A stretch of 38,435 nucleotides of DNA from NCBI GenBank assembly GCA_029907605.1, contig JARYLO010000012.1, forward strand, positions 1 through 38,435, in the 5' to 3' direction. Numbering within the stretch: position 1 is the first letter of the stretch; every line of letters begins with the position of its first letter. Origin of the DNA: Sedimentisphaerales bacterium (lineage in GTDB: Bacteria > Planctomycetota > Phycisphaerae > Sedimentisphaerales > Anaerobacaceae). Shown here piece by piece: positions 8,215-15,553 of the stretch. The position numbers were made by a program, and so were the translations under genes. Under the pieces are notes generated by a model. That model was not told the DNA's origin and ran no database searches. It saw only the letters and a program-made list of their open reading frames with translations.

Positions 8215-9231
8215 ATGATCTCTGAAGGACGATTTCAGGACGCGATAGATCTGCTCAATTCTGCCAGCCGCATCCTGGTAACGACTCATATCAAACCTGA
8301 TGGTGATGCCTGTGGATCCCTCGCCGCAATGGTCTATGGCCTGCTAGGGATCAATAAGCACGTCCAGCCGGTATTCCTGACACCGGTCCCTGAGTGGTAT
8401 AGGCCATTCGTGCCACCAGATATCAAATTGTTGGGAAAGGACATCGATCAGCAGCAATTGATCGATGAAGATTATGACCTGGTGGTCCTGGTTGACGTAA
8501 ATAGCATCGCGCAGTTGGAAGGCATCGAGGACCTTGTGACCAAGCCCGGCAAGGATGCTTTGGTCATAGACCATCACGTCACATCCGATAGGCTTGGCAC
8601 CCTTGAACTGGTCGATACCACAGCTGCTGCTACTGGGACGATCGTACTTGAGCTATTCAGGCATGCAGGTTGGCAGGTATCAGGTCCAGTTGCGCAGGCC
8701 TTATTTGTGGCGGTTGCTACAGACACAGGCTGGTTCCAACACACAAATACCGACGGTAGGGCCCTGAGGGCCTGCGCGGAATTGGTTGATGCCGGGGTCA
8801 GGCCGGCCGCCCTTTATGCCCAACTGTATCAGCAGTTCTCCTTGCCTAGATTTAGGCTGTTGGTCGCAATGCTCAATAGCCTTCAGTTGTATTTTGGAGG
8901 CCGCCTGGCCATCCTTTGCCTCCGCAAGGCGGACTTCCAGAGGACCCAGGCCAGCCGCAAGGATACAGAAAACCTTATCAATGAGGTCTACAAGCTCGCT
9001 AGCGTCGTCGTATCGGTCTTGCTTGTGGAGATGGAGGATGGCCGGGTGCATTGCTCCTTAAGGAGCCGCACCAGCGTTCAGGGCAAAGGACCGGTAGTAG
9101 ATGTCAGCAAGGTCGCAGCCAGTCTGGGTGGAGGAGGGCATATGAACGCTGCGGGTGCCTATCTTGACGGCCCTATCGAGGATGCCTTGACCAAGCTCCT
9201 GGCCATCCTGAGGCCATATCTTGAGGGATAG
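8215..9231 (+). CDS. nrnA: DHH/DHHA1 phosphoesterase, NrnA-like oligoribonuclease/pAp phosphatase
   Basis: A 338-residue cytoplasmic enzyme. The DHH domain contains THIKPDGDACGS near residue 24, the VVLVDVNS strand near 88 and the name-giving IDHH near 118, followed by TAAATGTIV and the ATDTGWFQHTNT segment. The DHHA1 domain ends with GGGGHMNAAGA near residue 308. All metal-binding Asp and His motifs are present, so the enzyme should be active with manganese. NrnA proteins degrade short oligoribonucleotides and dephosphorylate 3'-phosphoadenosine 5'-phosphate. The ATG has no obvious Shine-Dalgarno, so translation may be coupled to the gene 57 bases upstream. It converges on the ProRS-like gene with 14 bases between stops and no visible terminator. 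Confidence 0.92.
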   Translation: MISEGRFQDAIDLLNSASRILVTTHIKPDGDACGSLAAMVYGLLGINKHVQPVFLTPVPEWYRPFVPPDIKLLGKDIDQQQLIDEDYDLVVLVDVNSIAQLEGIEDLVTKPGKDALVIDHHVTSDRLGTLELVDTTAAATGTIVLELFRHAGWQVSGPVAQALFVAVATDTGWFQHTNTDGRALRACAELVDAGVRPAALYAQLYQQFSLPRFRLLVAMLNSLQLYFGGRLAILCLRKADFQRTQASRKDTENLINEVYKLASVVVSVLLVEMEDGRVHCSLRSRTSVQGKGPVVDVSKVAASLGGGGHMNAAGAYLDGPIEDALTKLLAILRPYLEG

Positions 9232-9245
9232 ACCTTACGATAGGG

Positions 9246-10916
9246 TCAGTACCTGGCTGCTAGGTCCTTGATCAGGGCCATGGCCATATCTATGTCGACG
9301 ATCTGGGACTGTTTGTCCGATCTGGGCTTGTATTCAAGGCCGCCTGCTGCCAAGGACCTCTTGCTTGCGGTCAGCCGTACAGGCAGGCCTATAAGGTCGC
9401 TATCTGCAAACTTCTGGCCTGCTGGGAGCATCCGGTCATCATAGAGGACATCGATGTTATCTCCCAAGAGCCTCTGGTAGACCTGCTGACAGGACTGGCA
9501 GGTCTGTGGGTCCTCGAGGTTCAGCCCTATCAGGTGCACCAAGAAGGGGGCTATACAGGCTGGCCAGCACAGACCTGCTTGGTCATGGAACTGCTCGGCG
9601 AGGATTCCTATGACCCTGGTCATGTTGAGCGTGCACCTACCTATGAATATGCCTTGCCTGTTGCCGGTCGCATCTACATATGAGAACTCGCCTATCGGTA
9701 CTGACCTGCAGAGGCGGACAAACTCCAGGCCTACTTGGCCTTCCAATCTGCCGTCACACCGAGGACAACCATCGCCTGGCTTGGCAAGCCTTATGTCCTC
9801 AAGCCTTGGCATGGGAAGGTCCCTGCCTAGGTTGACGTTTATCAGGTGGTAATTGGTACGGTTGGCCCCGCATTCGAAGTTGACCCTCCCACTGACATAG
9901 TGATCGGCTATTAGCAGGACCTCCTGCGGCAGCCCTACAGGACCGAGATATCCTATATCGCAACCTGTCAATTGCCTGACCTGGGCAGCGGGCAGCAGTT
10001 GGAGCCTCTTGCAACCCAAGGCCTTCCTTGTCTTGGCCAGGCTCACCTCACAATCGCCCCTGACCATCACTGCAACTGGCCTGCCATCAGCCTCAAATAG
10101 CATGGTCTTTGTAGTCTTCCAGAGGGGGATACCCAGGAATCGGGCGATAGCCTCTGTACTTATCAGGCCTTCGCCAAGCACAGACTCCATTGGCAGTTGT
10201 TGCTGATCCTGAGGATACTGATCCAGACGCGAACAGGCCCACTGTGCATCTGCCTTGTAACCACACCTATCGCATCTGAGCCAGAGGTGGTCGCCGTATT
10301 GGTTTGTGGCAACCAGACTCTGTGAGCACTTGGCTGCAGGACCTGGGTCTGAATCAAAGACCTCGTGCTTTAGCCCGATCCCCGTAAACACATCCGAACA
10401 GGCCTCCAGGATGCCTTGATACGATCGCTCGCTTGCATCTGAGCTTGGATCGAACGTGAAGGCCTCGATTACGTCGAACTCCCTTGGATCCAACAGCCCT
10501 AGGCCAGGCCTGGGCTTATCACTGAAGGATTTGCTCAGACAGAACAGGTACCTGGGCAGGTCCCTATGAGACTGGATAGTGTGGCCAGCTACCGTGCCCA
10601 GGGCCCCAGTGCAATCACCACCTATGGCCAGGCGCTGGTCTTTGAGCAAGATCCCCTGGACCTCCTCGATCGCTTCATCCCAGATGACAGGCCTCAGTAG
10701 AGGTATAGCGACCTCTTCAAAACCCGATTGGGATAGGCGTCTCTTTATCAGGCCGTACAGCTTCTGAAGGCTGCGGGCCAACAATGGCATGTATGCCCAA
10801 AGCCCTCCTTGGATCTGCTCCAACATGCCAGCCCTTACCAACAAGGACTGGCCAGGGGCCTGTATCTGCGCAGGTGCCTGCCTTCGCGTACGGCAGGTCA
10901 ACTGGGATTGCCTCAT
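9246..10916 (-). CDS. Prolyl-tRNA synthetase-like protein: degenerate catalytic site, intact editing domain
   Basis: A 556-residue protein collinear with bacterial ProRS, starting at the ATG (MRQSQL) behind GGAG with an 8-base spacer; that ATG overlaps the purN stop as ATGA. The catalytic core has lost family signatures. The GPTHEE loop is replaced by GGDCTGALG (about 99-107), motif 2 FRDE by FSDK (131-134), RPRFG by RPGLG, the SHEF segment by KCSQS, and motif 3 CYGIGVTR by RCTLNMTR (428-434). The insertion editing domain (about 245-370) keeps WKTTKTMLF, GYLGPVG and NFECGAN, and the C-terminal anticodon-binding domain keeps VLYDDR, AGQKFADSDLIGLP and EYK. Two CxxC pairs (215/218, 384/387) could bind zinc. 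It is probably not an aminoacylating enzyme; it may clear mischarged tRNA-Pro in trans. An automated annotation would call it proS. Confidence 0.85.
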   Translation of the reverse strand: MRQSQLTCRTRRQAPAQIQAPGQSLLVRAGMLEQIQGGLWAYMPLLARSLQKLYGLIKRRLSQSGFEEVAIPLLRPVIWDEAIEEVQGILLKDQRLAIGGDCTGALGTVAGHTIQSHRDLPRYLFCLSKSFSDKPRPGLGLLDPREFDVIEAFTFDPSSDASERSYQGILEACSDVFTGIGLKHEVFDSDPGPAAKCSQSLVATNQYGDHLWLRCDRCGYKADAQWACSRLDQYPQDQQQLPMESVLGEGLISTEAIARFLGIPLWKTTKTMLFEADGRPVAVMVRGDCEVSLAKTRKALGCKRLQLLPAAQVRQLTGCDIGYLGPVGLPQEVLLIADHYVSGRVNFECGANRTNYHLINVNLGRDLPMPRLEDIRLAKPGDGCPRCDGRLEGQVGLEFVRLCRSVPIGEFSYVDATGNRQGIFIGRCTLNMTRVIGILAEQFHDQAGLCWPACIAPFLVHLIGLNLEDPQTCQSCQQVYQRLLGDNIDVLYDDRMLPAGQKFADSDLIGLPVRLTASKRSLAAGGLEYKPRSDKQSQIVDIDMAMALIKDLAARY

Positions 10917-11983
10917 ACAAGGATCTCCACAGGTCTGACCTTGACCCTGTTGCCCTCTACCACAAGCCTCCCTGCTGCAAACAGCTCTATGGCCTCTGGA
11001 TAGGCGATGCACTCCTGCTCAAAGACCCGCCCAGCAAGGGTCTGGGGTGTATCGTCGTCCAGGACCGGGCATGTCCGCTGTATGATGATGGGGCCGCTGT
11101 CGTATTGGTCAGTGCAGAAGTGTACGGTACAGCCGCTGACCTTGCACCCTGCCGCCAGGACGGCCTGATGCACATGGATCCCATACATCCCTTTGCCGCC
11201 AAAGCTCGGCAGCAGTGCAGGATGTATGTTCATCACCTTGTTCTTGAAGACCTCCGGTATCCTCCACAAACATAGCCATCCTGCCTGGACCACCAGGTCC
11301 ACACCGGCCTTTGTGAGCTCCTCAGTGAGCCTTTGGCTAAAGGATTCTATGTCTGGGAAGTCCTTCCTGCGGATGATGCACAACTGCAGTCCAGCTGCCC
11401 TGGCCTTCTCGACCCCAGGTACGTCGCTGCGGGAACTGATGACCAGGCCGATCCTTGCGTTGAGTTCGCCTTGTTTGATCCTCTCAAGGAGGTTCATCAT
11501 GGTCCGGCCAGATCCGCTGATCAATACACCTAGGCAAATGGGGGGCCTGTTGGATGAGGTAGCCAGGCCATCTACATCCCTGCCAGCGTCTATGGCCTTG
11601 TTGACCAGTTTGTCCGCCTGCTTGTTCTGGGACCTGCGTACGTGTGTGACCTTCCAGCAAGCAAACTCAGCTAGCAAGGACTTGACCTTGTCATATAGCG
11701 GACGGATCCCAGGGCTTCGGACCGCATATTCACCTTGGACCTGCTTGGCCAACAATTGGCTATCGGTCACCAACTCTATGGCATCTGCGCCCAGGCGCCT
11801 TGCCGCCTCCAATGCCTTGATAAAGGCAGTGTATTCTGCAGCATTGTTGGTGGTCTGGCCAAGATAATAGCCCTTTGCAAATCGGATTGCACCTGAGGGA
11901 TCTGCCAATACTACTCCGGCACCGCCAGGACCTGGGTTGCCCCTGCTTCCTCCATCAGTGTATGCCACGATGTCTTGTGGCAA
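10913..11983 (-). CDS. purN: RNase HI - phosphoribosylglycinamide formyltransferase (PurN) fusion
   Basis: One uninterrupted frame of about 356 residues encodes two enzymes. Residues 1-135 form RNase HI with all four catalytic acids: Asp10 (YTDGG), Glu50 (NNAAEY), Asp74 (VTDSQ) and Asp124 (QADKL). After a linker of about 14 residues, residues 149-350 form PurN: GVLISGSGR near 152, Asn252-x-His254 in NIHPALLPSFGGKG, and Asp295 in YDSGPII. PurN transfers a formyl group from 10-formyl-THF to GAR; RNase HI cuts RNA in RNA:DNA hybrids. I chose the TTG at 11983 because AGAGGG lies 7 bases upstream and it falls 19 bases after the previous stop; the frame is open to a TTG at 12025. Its stop overlaps the ProRS-like start. 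Confidence 0.9.
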   Translation of the reverse strand: MPQDIVAYTDGGSRGNPGPGGAGVVLADPSGAIRFAKGYYLGQTTNNAAEYTAFIKALEAARRLGADAIELVTDSQLLAKQVQGEYAVRSPGIRPLYDKVKSLLAEFACWKVTHVRRSQNKQADKLVNKAIDAGRDVDGLATSSNRPPICLGVLISGSGRTMMNLLERIKQGELNARIGLVISSRSDVPGVEKARAAGLQLCIIRRKDFPDIESFSQRLTEELTKAGVDLVVQAGWLCLWRIPEVFKNKVMNIHPALLPSFGGKGMYGIHVHQAVLAAGCKVSGCTVHFCTDQYDSGPIIIQRTCPVLDDDTPQTLAGRVFEQECIAYPEAIELFAAGRLVVEGNRVKVRPVEILV

Positions 11984-12002
11984 TGTCTTTCCCTCTGACA
12001 GA

Positions 12003-12740
12003 CTAGGTTGCCTGGGTCTTGCCAAGGACCAGGATCCTTGTGCAATTTGGGCACCTGATGATCTCGTCCTTGGTCATCAGGAGGTTGACCGATTCTGTGG
12101 TGACGCCCATGAAACAGCCCCCGCAACTATAGCTGTGGGACCTGCCCTCCCCTTGTTCTATCTCCACCACCGCCTTGCCATCATAGGTCTCTGCAACACG
12201 CTTGAAGATCTCCAGGACATCTGGCGGTATTGTGCTAGCTACCTCGTCCCACTCGGCCTGGATCTGGTCTACCTCTGCCTGGAGCTTTGCGGCAGCAGCC
12301 TCAGTCTCGGTCCTTATCTGTTCGAGCTGACGCCTGTGCTCCTCTATCTGGGCCTGCAGTGCATCACATTCGGCCTCCTCTGCCTCTATGCCCTTCATCA
12401 ACTCCAGGATCTGGGTCTCCAATTTGGAATTGTCTGCCTTTGTGGTGTTAAGCTGGGTAAGGAGTGTGGCGTACTCCTTGTTTGTCCTGGCAGTGTTCAG
12501 CGCTGCCCTGTACTTGGCGATCTCCTGGTCCCTTGTCTTTAGCTCTAGGTCAAGGCGGTCACACTGCATCTTGGTCCGTTTGATCTCCTCCCTCTTTGCC
12601 TCCAAGGTCGCCTGTTCGGCCTTTATTCTACTCTCATGAATGGCAACAGTCCGCTTGCACCGAACCAGCCTTGCCTTTGCTGCACGTAGCCGATCTTCAA
12701 CCGCCTGTAACCGAACCAGCGCGTTCAGTAATGACCCCAT
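12003..12740 (-). CDS. Coiled-coil protein with C-terminal C4 zinc ribbon (COG1579/DUF164 family)
   Basis: About 245 residues. Nearly all of the first 170 residues are heptad-rich, highly charged coiled coil (Lys/Glu/Gln/Ala). The C-terminus is a zinc ribbon with two pairs, CGGC and CPNC, separated by about 20 residues. This matches the COG1579 family (C4-type zinc ribbon proteins such as chlamydial CdsZ), cytoplasmic proteins of uncertain function with nucleic-acid or envelope links. AGGAG lies 5 bases before the ATG at 12740; an in-frame start at 12761 lacks this. In mycobacteria a member of this family neighbours an RNase HI that is itself fused to a metabolic enzyme, so the linkage seen here recurs. 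It is the first gene of the three-gene minus-strand operon. Confidence 0.88.
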   Translation of the reverse strand: MGSLLNALVRLQAVEDRLRAAKARLVRCKRTVAIHESRIKAEQATLEAKREEIKRTKMQCDRLDLELKTRDQEIAKYRAALNTARTNKEYATLLTQLNTTKADNSKLETQILELMKGIEAEEAECDALQAQIEEHRRQLEQIRTETEAAAAKLQAEVDQIQAEWDEVASTIPPDVLEIFKRVAETYDGKAVVEIEQGEGRSHSYSCGGCFMGVTTESVNLLMTKDEIIRCPNCTRILVLGKTQAT

Positions 12741-12777
12741 CTGAGCTCCTGAGCATGCCAAAGAACCTTATTATTTT

Positions 12778-12806
12778 ATTATGTGTTGGACCGATTCCCT
12801 GTGCAA
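12778..12806 (-). promoter_or_regulatory. Sigma70-type promoter for the zinc ribbon/RNase H-PurN/ProRS-like operon
   Basis: On the minus strand TTGCAC (12801-12806) is followed after 17 bases by CATAAT (12778-12783). The region just downstream is very AT-rich. The start codon at 12740 lies about 38 bases beyond the -10. Confidence 0.55.
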
Positions 12807-12909
12807 TCCTTTTTTGGACAGCGAAAGGTGCCCTCGGCCGCTGACGATAATCCTGTTAGGTCTACCAAAGGATGTGAACCTTAGATGAGTAAACGACATA
12901 TAACCTAAT

Positions 12910-12931
12910 GCCAGGCAGTATCAAGCCTGGC
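12910..12931. repeat. Inverted repeat upstream of the clpC promoter
   Basis: GCCAGGC and GCCTGGC (7 bp, 8-base loop) end about 10 bases before the clpC -35. It could be an operator or a weak hairpin; there is no T-tract on either strand. It does not resemble CIRCE or a CtsR heptad repeat. Confidence 0.4.
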
Positions 12932-12941
12932 TGGGGGTAAT

Positions 12942-12969
12942 TTGACACTGACGGCCAACCGTCTATAAT
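12942..12969 (+). promoter_or_regulatory. Near-perfect sigma70 promoter of clpC with a palindromic spacer
   Basis: TTGACA (12942-12947) and TATAAT (12964-12969) are both full consensus, with a 16-base spacer. The spacer carries a perfect inverted repeat, GACGG-CCAA-CCGTC (12950-12963), where a dimeric repressor could occlude RNA polymerase. A transcript from here would have a leader of about 50 bases containing another hairpin at 12990-13004 (CCAGCC/GGCTGG, 3-base loop). Confidence 0.8.
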
Positions 12970-13027
12970 GTAGAAGAGCAGGACCTGATCCAGCCTTAGG
13001 CTGGGAAGGCATACGTCGAGGAGATTC

Positions 13028-15550
13028 ATGTTCGAGAGATTCACAGATCGCGCACGCAAGGTCATGGCCCTGGCCAATCAGGAGGCCCAACGGTTCAATC
13101 ATGAGTATATTGGGACCGAGCACATACTCTTGGGGCTGGTAAAAGAGGGTAGTGGGGTAGGTGCTACGGTCCTAAAGAACCTGGATGTAGACATCAAGAA
13201 GCTCAGGCTCGAGATAGAAAAGCTGGTAAAGCCTGGCCCGGAGATGGTCACTATGGGCAAGCTGCCTCAGACCCCTCGGGCCAAGAAGGTCATAGAATAT
13301 GCGATAGAGGAGGCAAGGGCCCTAAACCACAACTATGTGGGTACAGAGCACATATTGCTGGGCCTACTCCGTGAGACCGATGGTATTGCCGCCCAGGTAC
13401 TGATGAACCTTGGACTCAAGCTAGAGGACGTCAGGCAGGAGGTCCTGAACCTCCTGGGTGGGGGGGTGGACGACATGCCTGCGGACCTGAACTCCATGAA
13501 GATGGGGCCTGGTCTTGGCAGGAAGCCTACGGTCGCCCCTGGCAAGAGCAAGACCCCTGCCTTGGATAGCTTTGGTAGGGATCTGACCCAACTGGCGGCA
13601 AATGGGGAGCTCGACCCTGTTATTGGCCGCAAGAGGGAGATAGAAAGGCTCATCCAGATACTGTGTAGGAGGACCAAGAACAACCCTGTCTTGCTTGGCG
13701 AGGCCGGCGTGGGCAAGACGGCCATAGTAGAGGGTCTCAGCCAGCAGATCGTCAACAGACAGGTCCCTGAGATCCTCAAGGACAAACGCATAGTGGCCTT
13801 GGACCTGGCACTGATGGTGGCAGGGACCAAGTATAGGGGGCAGTTCGAGGAGAGGATCAAGGCGGTGCTCAGCGAGGTAAAACGGGCCGGCAACGTCATC
13901 CTCTTCATTGATGAGCTCCATACCCTCGTAGGTGCAGGTGGTGCTGAAGGTGCCATAGACGCATCCAACGTCCTAAAACCTGCCCTGGCAAGGGGCGAGG
14001 TACAGTGTATCGGTGCAACTACATTGGATGAATACCGCAAGTATATCGAGAAGGATGGCGCCCTGGAGAGGAGGTTCCAGACGATCCTGGTTGAGCCACC
14101 TACCAAGGAGGAGACCCTGGAGATACTGAGGGGCCTGCAGGATCGCTATGAGGCCCATCACAGGGTGAGGTTCACGGATGAGGCACTTTACCAGGCAGTA
14201 GAGCTGTCTACTAGGTACATAACCGGCCGGTGCCTGCCAGACAAGGCCATAGACGTGATGGATGAGGCAGGCGCAAGGGTCAGACTCAAGAACCTCACGC
14301 CGCCTCCTGACCTGACAGAGATAGAGGCCAGGATCGAGCAGTTGCAGCGCGACAAGGACGAGGCGGTTCGCAGTGCAGACTACGAGCGTGCTGCTGCGTT
14401 ACGAGACGAGGCCCAGAGGCTCATTGAGGAAAAGACTAGGCTTCAGAGGAAGTGGTACGAGGAGAACCGCGAGTCCACAGGTGTTGTGGATGCGGACGTG
14501 ATTGCAGAGGTGGTCAGCAACATGACCGGCGTACCGCTGACCAGGCTGGAGAAGAAGGAGACACAGAGGCTGCTGGAGTTGGAGGCAGAGCTGCACAAGA
14601 CCGTGGTCTCCCAGGATGAGGCGATCCGGGCGGTTGCAAAGGCCGTCCGTAGGAGCCGCAGCGGCATGAAGGATCCAAACAGGCCTATGGGCTGCTTCAT
14701 ATTCCTGGGGCCAAGCGGCGTAGGTAAGACACTCCTTGCCCAGGCCCTGGCAGAGTTCATGTTTGGGGACCGCAATGCCCTGGTCCGGATCGACATGAGC
14801 GAGTTCATGGAGAAGCACAACGTCAGCAGGCTCGTTGGTGCACCTCCTGGCTATGTCGGCTATGAAGAGGGCGGTCAGCTCACAGAGCGTGTCCGTAGGC
14901 GGCCATATGCAGTGGTGCTGTTAGATGAGATCGAGAAGGCCCACCCTGACGTGCATAACATACTACTGCAGATCATGGATGAGGGCCGCCTGACCGACAG
15001 CTTTGGCAGGAGCATAGACTTCAAGAACACCATCTTGATCATGACCAGCAACATAGGTGCTGAGTTGATCAAGAACCAGAGCGGCTTTGGTTTCGGTAAG
15101 AAGACCCCAGAGGCCAATTACGAGAAGATGAAGGAGATCCTCCAGAAGGAGGTGGAGAGGCACTTTAGACCTGAGTTCATCAATAGGGTAGACGAGATCA
15201 TCGTCTTTAGGCCCCTGACCAGGCAGGACCTGCAGACCATTGTCGACTACGAGCTGGCCAAGGTGATCAAGCGGCTTGCCGAGCACGGCCTGAAACTGGA
15301 GGTCTCTGCCAGGGCCAAGGAGTTCCTGATCGACAAGGGCTATAATCCTGAATTCGGTGCAAGGCCGCTGCGAAGGGCCATAGAGCATTACCTTGAGGAC
15401 CCACTTTCTGAGGCAGTGCTGCGGGGTGATTTCAAAGGTAAGAATACCGTCTACATAGACGTAAAGGATGAGAACCACCTCAGGTTCGAATCTGAGGCAC
15501 CGCAGCCTGTACCTGCTGAGCCAGTGGCAAAGGCCGAGGGCCAGGCCTAG
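13028..15550 (+). CDS. clpC: ATP-dependent Clp protease ATP-binding subunit ClpC
   Basis: An 840-residue Hsp100 unfoldase of normal ClpC length. Residues 1-145 hold the duplicated Clp N-domain (both halves with [11 protein letters not shown] or close variants). The first AAA+ domain has Walker A GEAGVGKT near residue 223 and Walker B LFIDELH near 295. A UVR-type coiled-coil region lies at about 430-470, and the second AAA+ domain has Walker A GPSGVGKT near 560 and Walker B LLDEIEK near 635. The segment NQSGFGFGK near 680 includes the loop that docks onto ClpP. It unfolds substrates for ClpP in the cytoplasm; clpP is not in the window. GAGGAG lies 4 bases before the ATG. It is monocistronic, with a consensus promoter and a palindromic spacer, and its stop lies 3 bases from the convergent receptor gene stop. 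Confidence 0.97.
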   Translation: MFERFTDRARKVMALANQEAQRFNHEYIGTEHILLGLVKEGSGVGATVLKNLDVDIKKLRLEIEKLVKPGPEMVTMGKLPQTPRAKKVIEYAIEEARALNHNYVGTEHILLGLLRETDGIAAQVLMNLGLKLEDVRQEVLNLLGGGVDDMPADLNSMKMGPGLGRKPTVAPGKSKTPALDSFGRDLTQLAANGELDPVIGRKREIERLIQILCRRTKNNPVLLGEAGVGKTAIVEGLSQQIVNRQVPEILKDKRIVALDLALMVAGTKYRGQFEERIKAVLSEVKRAGNVILFIDELHTLVGAGGAEGAIDASNVLKPALARGEVQCIGATTLDEYRKYIEKDGALERRFQTILVEPPTKEETLEILRGLQDRYEAHHRVRFTDEALYQAVELSTRYITGRCLPDKAIDVMDEAGARVRLKNLTPPPDLTEIEARIEQLQRDKDEAVRSADYERAAALRDEAQRLIEEKTRLQRKWYEENRESTGVVDADVIAEVVSNMTGVPLTRLEKKETQRLLELEAELHKTVVSQDEAIRAVAKAVRRSRSGMKDPNRPMGCFIFLGPSGVGKTLLAQALAEFMFGDRNALVRIDMSEFMEKHNVSRLVGAPPGYVGYEEGGQLTERVRRRPYAVVLLDEIEKAHPDVHNILLQIMDEGRLTDSFGRSIDFKNTILIMTSNIGAELIKNQSGFGFGKKTPEANYEKMKEILQKEVERHFRPEFINRVDEIIVFRPLTRQDLQTIVDYELAKVIKRLAEHGLKLEVSARAKEFLIDKGYNPEFGARPLRRAIEHYLEDPLSEAVLRGDFKGKNTVYIDVKDENHLRFESEAPQPVPAEPVAKAEGQA

Positions 15551-15553
15551 ACC

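Noticed and set aside
9246-10916. The ProRS-like gene as a pseudogene
   Set aside because: The frame is intact over 556 codons, has a Shine-Dalgarno and an ATGA coupling, and the editing and anticodon domains keep their motifs, so selection is acting on it.
13333-14106. Long minus-strand frame (257 residues) inside clpC
   Set aside because: It is the antisense shadow of the conserved first AAA+ domain; its composition (Ser/Pro/Leu-rich) is typical of mirror frames.
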